The notes under the pieces: model-generated
Told to the model about the DNA's origin: nothing
Database searches by the model: none
Seen by the model: the letters and a program-made list of their open reading frames with translations, nothing else
Program-made: the position numbers and the translations under genes
NCBI GenBank assembly: GCA_937957685.1
Contig: CALGAO010000031.1
Location: forward strand, 37,018 to 101,017
DNA: 64,000 nt
DNA from: an uncultured Paenibacillaceae bacterium
Lineage (GTDB): Bacteria; Bacillota; Bacilli; Paenibacillales; DA-C8
Reading direction: 5' to 3'
Shown: in pieces, positions 1 through 8,930 of the stretch
Position numbering within the stretch: the stretch's first letter is position 1
How the letters are laid out: the number at the start of each line of letters is the position of its first letter

Positions 1-876
1 GCAACCCAACGGAACATCATGCAGCGACGGCACCGTCCCCTGGATCACATGCAGCAGCTCATCCCGGTTGGTGTCGAGCCGCGGGATCGATTGCAGCAGC
101 CCCTGTGTGTACGGGTGGCGCGGCTGCCGGAACAGCTCGTCCGTTCTCGCTTCCTCGACGATCTGGCCGAGATACATCACCTTCACGGAGTCGCAGATAT
201 CGGCGACGATGCCCAGATCATGCGTGATGAACATGATCGCCATGCCCATCGTTTCATTCAGCTGCACGAGCAGATCGAGGATCTGCGCCTGGATCGTCAC
301 GTCCAGCGCGGTCGTCGGCTCGTCGGCGATCAGCAGCTTCGGCTGGCAGGCGAGGGCGATCGCGATCATCACCCGCTGCTGCATGCCGCCCGACAGCTGA
401 TGCGGATAATCGTGCACGCGAGCTTCCGGCGAAGGAATGCCGGTGAGCCTTAGCAGCTCGATCGCCCGCTCTCTCGCCTCCTTGCGCGACAGCTTCTGGT
501 GCAGGCGCAGCACCTCCTCGATCTGGTCGCCGATCGTATGAACCGGGTTCAGCGACGTGAGCGGATCCTGGAAGACGACGGAGATCTCATTGCCGCGAAT
601 GGCGCGAAGCTTCGACAGAGGCAGCTCGAGCAGATTGCGTCCCTCCAGCAGCACGGCGCCCTCGTATTCGATCGAGCTCGAAGGCTCCAGCAGGCGGACG
701 ATCGACTGGCTCATCACGCTCTTGCCGCTGCCGGACTCGCCGACGATGCCGACGATCTCGCCTTCGCGGATCGTCATGTTGACGCCGTCAACGGCCGTTA
801 CTCTTCCCCTCGGTGTATGAAAATGCACTTTAAAGTCCTGTAGCTCCAACAGAGGCTGATCCTTCTGTCCACCCAC
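1..876 (-). CDS. Oligopeptide/dipeptide-type ABC transporter ATP-binding subunit, partial (OppD/DppD-like)
   Basis: This is the cytoplasmic ATPase that powers peptide (or related solute) import together with the two permeases upstream. The visible 292 codons contain a Walker A loop (GESGSGKS), a signature motif (LSGGMQQRV), Walker B ([12 protein letters not shown]) and the H-loop (ITHDLG). The C-terminal stretch with the VPSL and PLGC residues is typical of OppD/DppD oligopeptide-binding tails. I chose the GTG start at 876 because a GGGGTGGAG ribosome-binding site lies just upstream. The gene runs off the left edge without its stop codon. It lies 24 bp after the permease gene, so it is probably co-transcribed, and a second ATPase (OppF/DppF type) would be expected beyond the window. 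Confidence 0.93.
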   Translation of the reverse strand, partial: MGGQKDQPLLELQDFKVHFHTPRGRVTAVDGVNMTIREGEIVGIVGESGSGKSVMSQSIVRLLEPSSSIEYEGAVLLEGRNLLELPLSKLRAIRGNEISVVFQDPLTSLNPVHTIGDQIEEVLRLHQKLSRKEARERAIELLRLTGIPSPEARVHDYPHQLSGGMQQRVMIAIALACQPKLLIADEPTTALDVTIQAQILDLLVQLNETMGMAIMFITHDLGIVADICDSVKVMYLGQIVEEARTDELFRQPRHPYTQGLLQSIPRLDTNRDELLHVIQGTVPSLHDVPLGC

Positions 877-900
877 GATCTCTCCACCCCCGTTTCATGT

Positions 901-1803
901 TCACGTTTTTCTGCCTTTGCCGGCAATCCGCGGGTCCATATAGTCACGCAGTCCGTCGCCAAGCAGGTTCAGGCTCAGCACGGACAGGACGATCATCGCT
1001 CCCGGGCAGACGATCATCCACCAGGCCTTGGAGATGACGAGCTTGCCCGCTTGCAGGATGTTGCCCCAGCTCGGATCAGGAGCCGGAATGCCAACGCCGA
1101 GGAAGCTCAGCGCCGCTTCCGAGATGATCGCCTCCGCGAACACGAAGCTGGCCTGTACCAGGAGCGGCGACAGCGTGCCCGGCATGATATGCTTCCATAT
1201 GATGCGCGAGCTGCTCGCCCCCTGCACGACCATGGCTTCGATATACGTCAGATTGCGCACGGACAGCGCGGCCGACCTGACGATGCGGGCCACACTTGGC
1301 GTGGATACGATCGTCAGGGCGATCACGACGTTGGTCACGGACGCGCCAAGCGCCGCCATCAGCGCGATCGCCAGCAGCACGCCGGGGATCGCGTACAGCC
1401 CGTCGCAGATACGCATCAGGATATGGTCGAGCGCGCGATAATAGCTCGCATACAGCCCGATCACCAGACCGAGCAGCGAGGACAGCAGCGAGACGAGCAG
1501 ACCTACGCCGATCGACACCCGCGCGCCGTAGATGATCCGTGTGAGCAGGTCGCGGCCAAATTCATCCGTGCCGAACCAATGCTCCGGGCTCGGCGCCTTC
1601 AGCCGATCCACGACCTTCATCTCCGCCGGATCATAGGGCGCAAACAGCGGGCCGATCAGCGCGATCAGAACGAGCAGCAGGAAGATGCCGGCACCGATCA
1701 GCAGGCCATAATTCGATTTTAACCGCAGGAGGCGCAGCTTCCGCTGCTCTCCCAGCATTTGTTTCCTGATCGTCGCAAGATCAGTCGGTTGTTGAACAGT
1801 CAT
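901..1803 (-). CDS. Oligopeptide/dipeptide ABC transporter permease (OppC/DppC-like)
   Basis: Inner-membrane channel subunit of the peptide-type importer. The 300-residue protein has a cytoplasmic N-terminal segment, a first membrane helix around residues 35-57, a short extracytoplasmic segment containing the WFGTDEFGRD motif typical of OppC/DppC proteins, and a block of membrane helices. The EAA-like cytoplasmic loop (GASSSRIIWKHIMPG) docks on the ATPase. The ATG has a GGGGAG site in front. It lies 22 bp downstream of the OppB-like gene and is followed closely by the ATPase, which fits an SBP-B-C-D operon. The substrate cannot be read from sequence; peptides, nickel or glycan-derived molecules are all possible for this family. 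Confidence 0.94.
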   Translation of the reverse strand: MTVQQPTDLATIRKQMLGEQRKLRLLRLKSNYGLLIGAGIFLLLVLIALIGPLFAPYDPAEMKVVDRLKAPSPEHWFGTDEFGRDLLTRIIYGARVSIGVGLLVSLLSSLLGLVIGLYASYYRALDHILMRICDGLYAIPGVLLAIALMAALGASVTNVVIALTIVSTPSVARIVRSAALSVRNLTYIEAMVVQGASSSRIIWKHIMPGTLSPLLVQASFVFAEAIISEAALSFLGVGIPAPDPSWGNILQAGKLVISKAWWMIVCPGAMIVLSVLSLNLLGDGLRDYMDPRIAGKGRKT

Positions 1804-1825
1804 GGTCGTACTCCCCTAACACGCA

Positions 1826-2776
1826 TTAACGGCGCCCCAGTCTGACTCTGGGGTCGACAGCTCCGTACAGCAGGTCCACCACCAGGTTGATGCCCACATA
1901 GATGATCGTGATGATCAGCACCACGCCCTGGATTACCGCATAATCACGCCGCTCGATCGAATTGATGATGAGCTGCCCGAGGCCAGGTATATTAAAAATC
2001 GATTCCACGACAACCGCGCCCGTCACGAGCGTCCCGAACGATTGGCCAAGCACGGTCAGCACCGGCATCAGGGAATTGCGGAACACGTGTCCGAGCATGA
2101 CGCGGAATTCGTTCAGCCCTTTTGAACGCGCGGTCTTGATGTAGTTGTGGCTCATCGTCTCCAGCATCGCCGCGCGGGTCATGCGCGTGATCAGGGCAGC
2201 CTGGATCGTGCCCAGCGACAAGCCCGGCAGGATCAGAAACTTCAGATGCTCCCACAGCCCGCTGCTCAGCGGCTTGTAGCCGGCGATCGGCAGCCATCTG
2301 AGCTCCACGCCGATCAGCAGCATCAACAGCATCCCGAGCAGGAAGCTCGGCACCGCCATGCCCACGAGAGAGAGGGCCATCAGCGAATAATCCGTCAGCT
2401 TGCCCCGCTTGTAAGCGGCGAGCATGCCGAAGGGAATCGCCAGGATCACGGCGATCAGCTGCGCCAGGATGGCCAGCGACAGCGTTGGCCCGATATGTTC
2501 GGCGATCGCTTGTCCCACCGGTTGCCGCATGAAGATCGAATCGCCCAGATCTCCCCGCAGCAAGCCTCCGACCCAGCTGATGTACTGCTCCAGGATCGGA
2601 CGATTGAGGCCGAGCTGCTCATTCAGCGCATCGATCTCCTCCTGGGAGGCTTCCAGACCCAGGATCGATGACGCCGGATCGCCAGGCGTCAGGTGCATGA
2701 TCATGAAGATGACGATGGTCACGACGAACAGCACGGGGATCAGCGATAATATTCGTTTGACCAGATAAGCAGCCAC
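1826..2776 (-). CDS. Oligopeptide/dipeptide ABC transporter permease (OppB/DppB-like)
   Basis: Second membrane-spanning subunit of the importer. The N-terminal helix (AAYLVKRILSLIPVLF) and the HLTPGDPAS segment are characteristic of OppB/DppB proteins, and the EAA-type loop (ARSKGLNEFRVMLGHVFRNS) lies in the C-terminal half. I place the start at the GTG at 2776, which has a GGGGGA ribosome-binding site five bases upstream and gives a family-typical N terminus of a 316-residue protein. A longer reading from 2851 would add 25 poorly conserved residues. The gene follows the binding-protein gene by about 100 bp and precedes the OppC-like gene by 22 bp. Confidence 0.93.
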   Translation of the reverse strand: MAAYLVKRILSLIPVLFVVTIVIFMIMHLTPGDPASSILGLEASQEEIDALNEQLGLNRPILEQYISWVGGLLRGDLGDSIFMRQPVGQAIAEHIGPTLSLAILAQLIAVILAIPFGMLAAYKRGKLTDYSLMALSLVGMAVPSFLLGMLLMLLIGVELRWLPIAGYKPLSSGLWEHLKFLILPGLSLGTIQAALITRMTRAAMLETMSHNYIKTARSKGLNEFRVMLGHVFRNSLMPVLTVLGQSFGTLVTGAVVVESIFNIPGLGQLIINSIERRDYAVIQGVVLIITIIYVGINLVVDLLYGAVDPRVRLGRR

Positions 2777-2874
2777 AGGAATCCCCCATTGCTCATACTT
2801 CAATATGATATTCTTTATAAATAACATAAGCAGGGTGCTCTGTCGAGACACCCTCCTTAAGTCTTAACGTTCAA

Positions 2875-4482
2875 TTATTTGCGAATCTTCGCGTTCCAGG
2901 CAACCGGCGCTTCAAATTGCTCATATCCCTCGATCTTGGTGGATACGGCAACCAGCGAATTGTAGTGGCCGATGACGGTCGAGGAGCCGATCTCATACAG
3001 ATAGCCCTGCAGTTCCTCCCACACCTTCGCCGCTTCTTCAGAGGAGGAAGCCGATCGGATCGCCACCAGCGAGTCCTTCACCTTCTGATCGTTCAGGCCT
3101 GCCCAGTCCGGCGTTACCGCCAGCAACTGCGGCGGCGTCAGCTGATAGCCGGTGCTGGCCACGAACAGATCCCACTTGCTGCGGTCGTTCTTCGTCTCGA
3201 GGAAGGTCGGGAAGTCGTAGTTGTCCACCTTCACATTCATGCCGATCTGACGAAGCTGCTCCTGGATGACGAGCGTGGCGGTGTACATTTCATTGTAGTC
3301 CTTCGTCGTCAGCAGCGTGATCTCTTCACCGTTGTATCCCGCTTCGCTCAGCAGCTGCTTCGCTTTCTCCACATTGGCCTGGTTGTAGTATTCCGCGCCC
3401 GCATCCGTGGCCCACTGCGTCTGATTCAGGTTCATGTAGCCCGGGTCAAGCGTGTACAGCTCTGGCTTGGCGAAGCTGGCCAGCATGATCTCATCGTTGT
3501 TCAGCGCAGCAAGCACGGCATGACGCAGCTTGACGTTGTTCGCGAACACGCCGTCCGCGGTGTTCAGGAATGCGGTCAGCGTGCCGCCTGCGAAGGTCTC
3601 CAGCTTGATGCCCGGCTCGGCAGCCAGCTCATCGTAGTTTTCGATCGGAATATCCGCCACGATGTCGTACAGACCTGTCTTGGCGCCGGCGATGCGCGTC
3701 GAGTGATCCGTGACGAAGTGGAAGTAGATATGCTCCGTCGGCGCTTCCTTGCGGCCGGAGAAGCCGCTCGGCGCGGAGTCAACCGGTTGATAGTCCTCGT
3801 AACGAACCAGATGGATGTATTGGTCCTGCTTCCACTCCTCGAACTTGTACGGACCGGTGCCGATATACTCGGTTACCCCTTCCGGTCCTGCTGCCTCGAT
3901 GATTTCCTTCGGCATGATCGCCGGGAAGTTGGCTCTGGTCGCCATCAGGATCAGCACGTCGGAAGCCGGCTGTTGCAAGGTCAGCTTGACCGTATAAGGA
4001 TCCACTTCTTCGAAGTTCGAGCCGCTCAGCAGCGACTTGGCGCGGGACGAAGTGACGAGCCAGCGGTTCATCGAAGCCACGACGTCCTCGGCCGTCATCT
4101 CCTTGCCGTTGTGGAACTTCACGCCCTGTCTCAGCCTGAACGTGTAGGTCAGCCCGTCATCGCTGATGTCCACGGACTCGGCCAGCATCGGGACCGGCTC
4201 ATAGTCGGCGTTCAACGTGTAGAGCTGTTCGAAGATGTAGAGCGCCGTATTGAGCGCAACCTGGGACACCGTCATCGCCGAATCAAGCGTTGGCGGCTGA
4301 GCCGTTACAGCAATGTTGATCGTATCGCGATATTCGGCTGCGGCTTCTCCCGACGATTCATTGCCGCCTGTCTTGCTATTCCCGGACGAGTTCGACTGCC
4401 CGTTGCTGTTGCCGCCGCAAGCGGTCACGATCAACGCGAGACTCAGCATAACCCCCAGAAACCAAAGCGTTCTCTTCTTCAT
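2875..4482 (-). CDS. Extracellular solute-binding lipoprotein, family 5 (peptide-type)
   Basis: Captures the substrate outside the membrane and hands it to the permeases encoded downstream. The 535-residue protein starts with a lipoprotein signal peptide ending in the lipobox IVTACGG (Cys22), followed by a low-complexity linker rich in Gly, Ser and Asn. The mature part has the SBP_bac_5 hallmarks: a YTFRLRQGVKFHNGKEMTAEDV segment split here as RQGVKFHNG and the GTGPYKFEEW motif. A GGGGAGGA ribosome-binding site precedes the ATG. It is the first gene of the operon. The family binds peptides, heme, nickel or oligosaccharides, so the ligand stays open. Confidence 0.94.
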   Translation of the reverse strand: MKKRTLWFLGVMLSLALIVTACGGNSNGQSNSSGNSKTGGNESSGEAAAEYRDTINIAVTAQPPTLDSAMTVSQVALNTALYIFEQLYTLNADYEPVPMLAESVDISDDGLTYTFRLRQGVKFHNGKEMTAEDVVASMNRWLVTSSRAKSLLSGSNFEEVDPYTVKLTLQQPASDVLILMATRANFPAIMPKEIIEAAGPEGVTEYIGTGPYKFEEWKQDQYIHLVRYEDYQPVDSAPSGFSGRKEAPTEHIYFHFVTDHSTRIAGAKTGLYDIVADIPIENYDELAAEPGIKLETFAGGTLTAFLNTADGVFANNVKLRHAVLAALNNDEIMLASFAKPELYTLDPGYMNLNQTQWATDAGAEYYNQANVEKAKQLLSEAGYNGEEITLLTTKDYNEMYTATLVIQEQLRQIGMNVKVDNYDFPTFLETKNDRSKWDLFVASTGYQLTPPQLLAVTPDWAGLNDQKVKDSLVAIRSASSSEEAAKVWEELQGYLYEIGSSTVIGHYNSLVAVSTKIEGYEQFEAPVAWNAKIRK

Positions 4483-4506
4483 TTGATGTTCCTCCCCAAA
4501 TTGTAT

Positions 4507-4544
4507 ATATCTACCAATCCCGACCTCTTTAGTCGGATATAGAT
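4507..4544. promoter_or_regulatory. Imperfect inverted repeat in the leader of the peptide-transporter operon
   Basis: The arms CCGAC (4520-4524) and GTCGG (4532-4536) flank a 7-base loop, and the flanks ATCTA and TAGAT extend the symmetry outward. It lies 40-60 bp upstream of the binding-protein start. It could be an operator or a leader hairpin; there is no T-run that would make it a terminator. Confidence 0.35.
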
Positions 4545-4837
4545 CATATCATAGATGGTTTGGTCAGTTTTGTCAACATGTTCAGTGTCAAAATACGAAA
4601 AGAATTCGTTTGTCACGGGCAATTCCCGGATCGCACGGTCAACTCGTCCTTAGAATGCTTGCGTGAACCTGATATTATTCGCCAGACAGCGCGGTATGCT
4701 GGTCAAATACAATCGGTTGTTGCCTATGACACGGATGACCTGACGCGAACGGAACGTGGATTTGTTATGGAATCAACTCAGTCAGAAAAATCGAGCCCAA
4801 TCACCCAATAACGCACGGACGTTCCAACACAACCAAC
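4545..4837. other. Intergenic region without a convincing gene
   Basis: This stretch between the transporter operon and the tRNA-Ala terminator holds only short open frames without ribosome-binding sites or recognisable protein features. It presumably carries the promoter for the leftward operon. No RNA gene or repeat was recognised. Confidence 0.5.
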
Positions 4838-4863
4838 AAAAAAAACGCCCTTATCAGGCGTTT
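4838..4863 (-). terminator. Rho-independent terminator of tRNA-Ala
   Basis: Read leftward, AAACGCC and GGCGTTT pair across a 7-base loop and are followed by an uninterrupted T-run. It begins 16 bases beyond the tRNA 3' end, so it most likely ends the tRNA transcript. Confidence 0.8.
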
Positions 4864-4878
4864 GTTGGTGTTGTAAGA

Positions 4879-4954
4879 TGGTGGACTCGATGGGATTTGA
4901 ACCCACGACCCCCACACTGCCAGTGTGATGCGCTCCCACTGCGCTACGAGCCCA
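4879..4954 (-). tRNA. tRNA-Ala (anticodon GGC)
   Basis: A complete cloverleaf of 76 nt including an encoded CCA end. The acceptor arms TGGGCTC and GAGTCCA pair with one G-U, the D stem is GCGC/GCGC, the anticodon loop is CTGGCAG with GGC at positions 34-36, and the T arm has the TTCAAAT loop. GGC reads GCC and GCU alanine codons. The gene stands alone with its own terminator downstream. Confidence 0.95.
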
Positions 4955-5119
4955 CGAGATAGCTTATTGCTTGATTCTGTTGCGAACATTACCGATTATA
5001 TATCATCGTCGGGCAGAAGGCAAGATGGGAGTTGTCATATTTTTCGATGGTAATTTTTTCTAATTAAACCTGTCTGGAGACGAGGAGCTGACATCCCGCC
5101 AGCATCGCCCCCCGTCCGC

Positions 5120-6481
5120 TCAGGTCAGATACGCCAGGAACGCTGTGGCGATGCCGAAGTAGATCAGCAGCGACAGTATGTCATTCAGCGTCGTGATCAG
5201 CGGGCCGGAGGCGATCGCCGGGTCGATGTTCAGCCTGTACAGCACGATCGGCACGACCGTGCCGGTGAGCGTGCCGAAGACGAGCGTGATCGACAGCGAG
5301 CAGCCGACGACCAGGCCGAGCATCAGATTGCCCTGCCACACATAGGCGATGATCGCGATGAGGACGCCGCAGACGAGGCCCAGCAGGATGCCGACCAGCA
5401 GCTCGCGGATGACGAGGCGCTGTACCGTGCCGGCGTCGATATCGCGCACGGTCAGCCCGCGCACCACGACCGCCAGCGATTGCGTGCCGGTGTTGCCGGT
5501 CATCCCGGCGATCATCGGCATGAAAAAGGCCAGGGCGACCACGCTCGCCAGGGTATCCTCAAAACCGCTGATGATCGAGCCCGATACAATGCCGATGAGC
5601 AGGAGCAGGACAAGCCAGGGCAAGCGGCGCATGGCTGCCACCGGCGCTCGCGTGTTGAAGTCGATCGCCTTGCCAGAAGCGGACAGCCGCTCGATATCCT
5701 CCGTCGCTTCCCGGATGACGACATCGAGGATGTCATCGACCGTGATGATGCCGACGAGGCGCTGATCATGATCCACCACCGGCAGGGCAAGGAAGTTGTA
5801 CCGTTCGATCATCCGCGCCGCTTCCTCCTGGTCCGCATCCGCATGGACGAAGATGACCCGCTCATGCATGATATTCACGATCCTCTCCCCCGGCTCCGCC
5901 AGGATCAGATCGCGATAGGAGAGGACACCGATCAGCCGGCGCCGGTCATCGATCACGTACAGGTAGTTGATCGTCTCCGCGATCGCCGCATACTCCCGCA
6001 GCTTCGCCATCACGTCCTCCACGGTATAGTGCTGCGGCAGCCATACATACCGATCCGTCATGATGCGGCCGGCGGTCTCTGGCGGATATTGCATCAGGCG
6101 GCGCACGGCGTACGACTCACTGGGCCCCATCCTCGCCAGCAGTTCCGTCCGGCGCTCGTCGTCGACTTCCTCCAGCAGGCTGGCCAGGTCGTCGTTGTCC
6201 ATCAGATCCATCACCTGCGCCAGCTTGTCGGCACCGAGCTTGGTCAGAACATCGATCTGCAGCTTCCGCTCGAGCTCCTCCACGAGGTCTGTCACCTGTT
6301 CGATCGGCAGCAGGGACACGAACAGCGCGCGACGCTCATCATCGAGATGGCCATAGATGTTCGCCAGGTCATACGGATGCAGCTCATCAACGACGGCCAG
6401 GAATTCCTCCTGGCTCATCTCCCCGATGCCCTGGATGATGCGTTCGTCCCATTGGCGATTGTCTGTACGGTTCGCGTTCAT
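5120..6481 (-). CDS. mgtE: Magnesium transporter MgtE
   Basis: Mg2+-gated channel in the cytoplasmic membrane. The 453-residue protein has the family order: an N-terminal MgtE_N helical superfamily domain (about 1-130), a pair of CBS domains (about 138-260) that sense cytosolic Mg2+, a plug helix, and five membrane helices in the last 170 residues. The conserved pore segment GMTGNTGTQSLAVVVRGL is present. A GGAGGG site precedes the ATG. Only about 135 bp separates it from the divergent ung, which leaves no room for an M-box riboswitch, so control is probably at the protein level. Confidence 0.95.
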   Translation of the reverse strand: MNANRTDNRQWDERIIQGIGEMSQEEFLAVVDELHPYDLANIYGHLDDERRALFVSLLPIEQVTDLVEELERKLQIDVLTKLGADKLAQVMDLMDNDDLASLLEEVDDERRTELLARMGPSESYAVRRLMQYPPETAGRIMTDRYVWLPQHYTVEDVMAKLREYAAIAETINYLYVIDDRRRLIGVLSYRDLILAEPGERIVNIMHERVIFVHADADQEEAARMIERYNFLALPVVDHDQRLVGIITVDDILDVVIREATEDIERLSASGKAIDFNTRAPVAAMRRLPWLVLLLLIGIVSGSIISGFEDTLASVVALAFFMPMIAGMTGNTGTQSLAVVVRGLTVRDIDAGTVQRLVIRELLVGILLGLVCGVLIAIIAYVWQGNLMLGLVVGCSLSITLVFGTLTGTVVPIVLYRLNIDPAIASGPLITTLNDILSLLIYFGIATAFLAYLT

Positions 6482-6616
6482 CGGCTGCCCTCCATCCTGG
6501 GGTGCGCAGAGTGATCCTGCTCATATCATGCCCGATTCAGACATCGCGGCTTCTTTTTGCATACTGGACAACCTGGTCAAACCTTCACATAATGGAGTAT
6601 GGAGGAGAGGATCTGT

Positions 6617-7294
6617 ATGGGCATCCTGAAAAATGACTGGGCCGACATCGTCGGAGATCAATTCGAGCAACCCTACTACAAGAAGCTGCGCGCATTCCTC
6701 ATCGAGGAATACCGACACACAACCGTCTATCCGGATATGTACGATATTTTTAACGCGCTGCACTATACGCCATATGCCAATGTCAAGGTGGTCATCCTGG
6801 GGCAGGACCCGTATCATGGTCCGGGGCAGGCGCATGGACTGAGCTTCTCCGTCAAGCCGGGAGTCGCGCCGCCGCCATCGCTGCAGAACATCTTCAAGGA
6901 ACTGCACGACGATCTGGGGTGCCGGATACCGAATCACGGCTACCTCGTCAGCTGGGCCGAGCAGGGCGTGCTGCTGCTCAACACCGTGTTAACCGTCCGT
7001 GCCAATACGCCGAACTCGCATCGGAACATCGGTTGGGAGATCTTCACGGACAGCGTGATCCGCGCGCTCAATGCGAAGGAAGAGCCCGTAGTTTTCATCC
7101 TCTGGGGAAGCCATGCGCAGAAGAAGACCGAGCTGATCACAGACAAACGTCATCATATCATCCGTTCTCCCCATCCCAGCCCGCTCTCCGCACACCGAGG
7201 CTTCTTCGGCAGCAGGCCGTTCTCGGCAGCGAATCGCTTCCTGCAAGCGCAAGGCCGGGGTGAGATCAACTGGCAGTTGCCGCTTGAGGTGTAA
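6617..7294 (+). CDS. ung: Uracil-DNA glycosylase (family 1)
   Basis: Removes uracil from DNA as the first step of base-excision repair. The 225-residue protein contains the water-activating motif [18 protein letters not shown] with catalytic Asp64 and the [13 protein letters not shown] leucine-loop motif near the C terminus. I chose the ATG at 6617 because the site GGAGGAGAGG (6601-6610) lies at the right distance; an in-frame ATG at 6599 overlaps that site. It is transcribed away from mgtE and converges with nrdR on a shared hairpin terminator. Confidence 0.96.
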   Translation: MGILKNDWADIVGDQFEQPYYKKLRAFLIEEYRHTTVYPDMYDIFNALHYTPYANVKVVILGQDPYHGPGQAHGLSFSVKPGVAPPPSLQNIFKELHDDLGCRIPNHGYLVSWAEQGVLLLNTVLTVRANTPNSHRNIGWEIFTDSVIRALNAKEEPVVFILWGSHAQKKTELITDKRHHIIRSPHPSPLSAHRGFFGSRPFSAANRFLQAQGRGEINWQLPLEV

Positions 7295-7317
7295 GCTTCA
7301 ACCAAATCCTGAGTCAT

Positions 7318-7364
7318 AAACGGGGAAGTTCAGCAAGCTGGACGTTTGCTGAACTTCCCCGTTT
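7318..7364. terminator. Bidirectional hairpin terminator between ung and nrdR
   Basis: A perfect 19-bp stem (7318-7336 pairing with 7346-7364) encloses a 9-base loop. It sits between two convergent genes, and both strands carry T residues at the stem exit (GTTT), so it probably ends transcription from both sides. Confidence 0.85.
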
Positions 7365-7408
7365 GGCATGCATGTCAATGGCGTTTCCTGGACACACTAA
7401 CTCGTAAT

Positions 7409-7906
7409 TCAGGCATCATCCTGCTCTTCCTGAGCGGATGTCTTCGGATGATGGCTCCTCGACAACAAGGCCGAGAGCTCCTTCATGAACATATTGATGT
7501 CCTTGAACTGCCGATACACAGAAGCAAAACGTACATAAGCCACCTCATCGACCGGGTACAGCTGCTCCATGACCAGCTCGCCGATCTCCCGGCTGTCGAT
7601 CTCTGTGCTGGCGGTATTGCGCAGCTTCTGTTCAACCTCCGATACGATCCTCTCCAGCCGTTCGACAGACACGGGGCGTTTCTCACAAGCCCTGAGCAGC
7701 CCGCGCAGCATCTTGTCACGGCTGAATTCCTCCCTGCTGCCGTCCTTCTTGATGACGATGAGCGGGGTTTCCTCCACCATCTCGAATGTGGTGAATCTCT
7801 TCTGGCACTGCTCGCATTCTCTTCGTCTGCGTATCGATTTGTTATCGTTGGCCGGTCTCGAATCGAGCACCTTGGTGCTGGAATGATCACAATACGGACA
7901 CTTCAT
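7409..7906 (-). CDS. nrdR: Transcriptional repressor NrdR
   Basis: Represses ribonucleotide reductase genes when dATP/ATP status signals enough deoxynucleotides. The 165-residue protein has the N-terminal zinc ribbon (Cys3, Cys6, Cys31, Cys34) followed by an ATP-cone domain beginning around the [16 protein letters not shown] segment. I use the ATG at 7906 preceded by GGAGGGAG; an upstream in-frame ATG would add seven residues that include the ribosome-binding site. In B. subtilis nrdR is also close to coaE, mutM and polA. Confidence 0.96.
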   Translation of the reverse strand: MKCPYCDHSSTKVLDSRPANDNKSIRRRRECEQCQKRFTTFEMVEETPLIVIKKDGSREEFSRDKMLRGLLRACEKRPVSVERLERIVSEVEQKLRNTASTEIDSREIGELVMEQLYPVDEVAYVRFASVYRQFKDINMFMKELSALLSRSHHPKTSAQEEQDDA

Positions 7907-7935
7907 AATCTCCCTCCATCCATCCACACATTTCC

Positions 7936-7966
7936 TGAATACAGGACATGAACCCGCTACATAATA
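7936..7966 (+). promoter_or_regulatory. Candidate sigma-G promoter of the spore-protein gene
   Basis: TGAATA at 7936-7941 and CATAATA at 7960-7966 are separated by 18 bp, which matches the known sigma-G pattern for forespore genes. The spore-protein start codon lies 31 bp downstream. The promoter begins just upstream of the divergent nrdR start. Confidence 0.75.
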
Positions 7967-7996
7967 GGACTACACTCGACAAGGAGGTGAACAACA

Positions 7997-8221
7997 ATGG
8001 CTCAAGGACAATCTCGCAGCAGCAATGTACTGGTTGTACCACAAGCTACAGCTGCACTAGACCAACTGAAATACGAAGTCGCGCAAGAGCTGGGTATCCA
8101 GATACCGCAAGACGGCTATATGGGTAACATGGCAACTCGCGACGCAGGTGCTATCGGGGGCCACATTACTCGTCGTCTTGTTCAGATCGCTGAGCAACAA
8201 CTGGCAGGTCAATTTAAATAA
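7997..8221 (+). CDS. Alpha/beta-type small acid-soluble spore protein
   Basis: Coats and protects DNA in the dormant spore and is degraded on germination. The 74-residue protein shows the family core: a KYEVAQELGI segment containing the germination-protease cleavage region, and the conserved GYMGNMATRDAGAIGGHITRRLV stretch split here as GYMGNMATRDAG and GGHITRRLV. A strong AAGGAGGTG ribosome-binding site precedes the ATG, and a sigma-G-like promoter and a terminator flank the gene, so it is a single-gene forespore unit. Which paralogue it is cannot be told from this window. Confidence 0.97.
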   Translation: MAQGQSRSSNVLVVPQATAALDQLKYEVAQELGIQIPQDGYMGNMATRDAGAIGGHITRRLVQIAEQQLAGQFK

Positions 8222-8237
8222 TGATGACTTATATGGG

Positions 8238-8272
8238 GGCTGGGCAGCTTAGGCTGTCCGGCCTTTTGTCTT
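8238..8272 (+). terminator. Terminator of the spore-protein gene
   Basis: An 11-bp stem with two G-U pairs (8238-8248 with 8253-8263), a TTAG loop and a T-rich tail start 17 bases after the stop codon. Confidence 0.85.
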
Positions 8273-8315
8273 TTGTTTGATCAAGCGATCAGGCCGCCGG
8301 CGTAAGGCAAGTTTT

Positions 8316-8930
8316 CTATGGTGTGCCGGCAAGTTCATTATACAGGTTTTTGTATTTCTTGTAATAGTAATGGACTCTTTGCACATAATGCCTGGTCTCC
8401 TTGTACGGGATCTGCTCGCTTGTATCGAGCCGGCCGTCCCACTTGCCCGTTGCGAGCCACTCCTGCACGGTGCCTTGTCCGGCGTTGTAGGATGCGGCGA
8501 CGATCGCCAGGCGGTCCGCCTCCTGATCGAGCCCCGACTTCTCGAAGAATGGGTTGAAATAATCATAGAGATAGCGAAGATACCAGGTCCCCATGCGAAT
8601 GTTGATCGTAGGAGTGTCCAGGATATGCGCCGAGGCCTCGGAGAACTCGGGACTTTGCTCGGCTATCCATCGCGCTGTCTCAGGCATCAGCTGCATGATG
8701 CCGGTTGCTCCCTTGGACGACACAAGATCCGTCCGGAAGTTGCTCTCCACGCGGATGATCGCCGTGATCACGAAGGGATCGACCAGGTACAGACCCGCGC
8801 TGTGCATGATTTCTTCCTTGTAATGCACCGGATAGATCAGCCTGCCGATGAAGTCCGCATTCCAATACCACAATACCAGCAGAACCATCAGAACGAGCGC
8901 GTACACGCGCGATTTTCGGAGGACAGCCAT
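8316..8930 (-). CDS. Membrane-anchored lytic transglycosylase (SLT domain)
   Basis: Cleaves peptidoglycan glycan strands outside the membrane. The 204-residue protein has one N-terminal membrane anchor (about residues 6-24) and a Slt70-like lysozyme fold. Visible motifs are the catalytic Glu62 in IIRVESNFR, the GATGIMQLMPETA segment and the AYNAG-type motif (ASYNAGQG). The start codon overlaps the coaE stop (TGATG), with a second in-frame ATG directly before it at 8933, so translation is probably coupled to coaE. The same pairing of coaE with a transglycosylase gene is familiar in Paenibacillus-type genomes. Confidence 0.92.
   Translation of the reverse strand: MAVLRKSRVYALVLMVLLVLWYWNADFIGRLIYPVHYKEEIMHSAGLYLVDPFVITAIIRVESNFRTDLVSSKGATGIMQLMPETARWIAEQSPEFSEASAHILDTPTINIRMGTWYLRYLYDYFNPFFEKSGLDQEADRLAIVAASYNAGQGTVQEWLATGKWDGRLDTSEQIPYKETRHYVQRVHYYYKKYKNLYNELAGTP

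Noticed and set aside
4560..4811. Short open frame before the tRNA
   Set aside because: No ribosome-binding site and no protein features; composition fits non-coding sequence.
6482..6616. M-box riboswitch for mgtE
   Set aside because: Only about 135 bp separate mgtE and ung, and no M-box-like long stems were seen.
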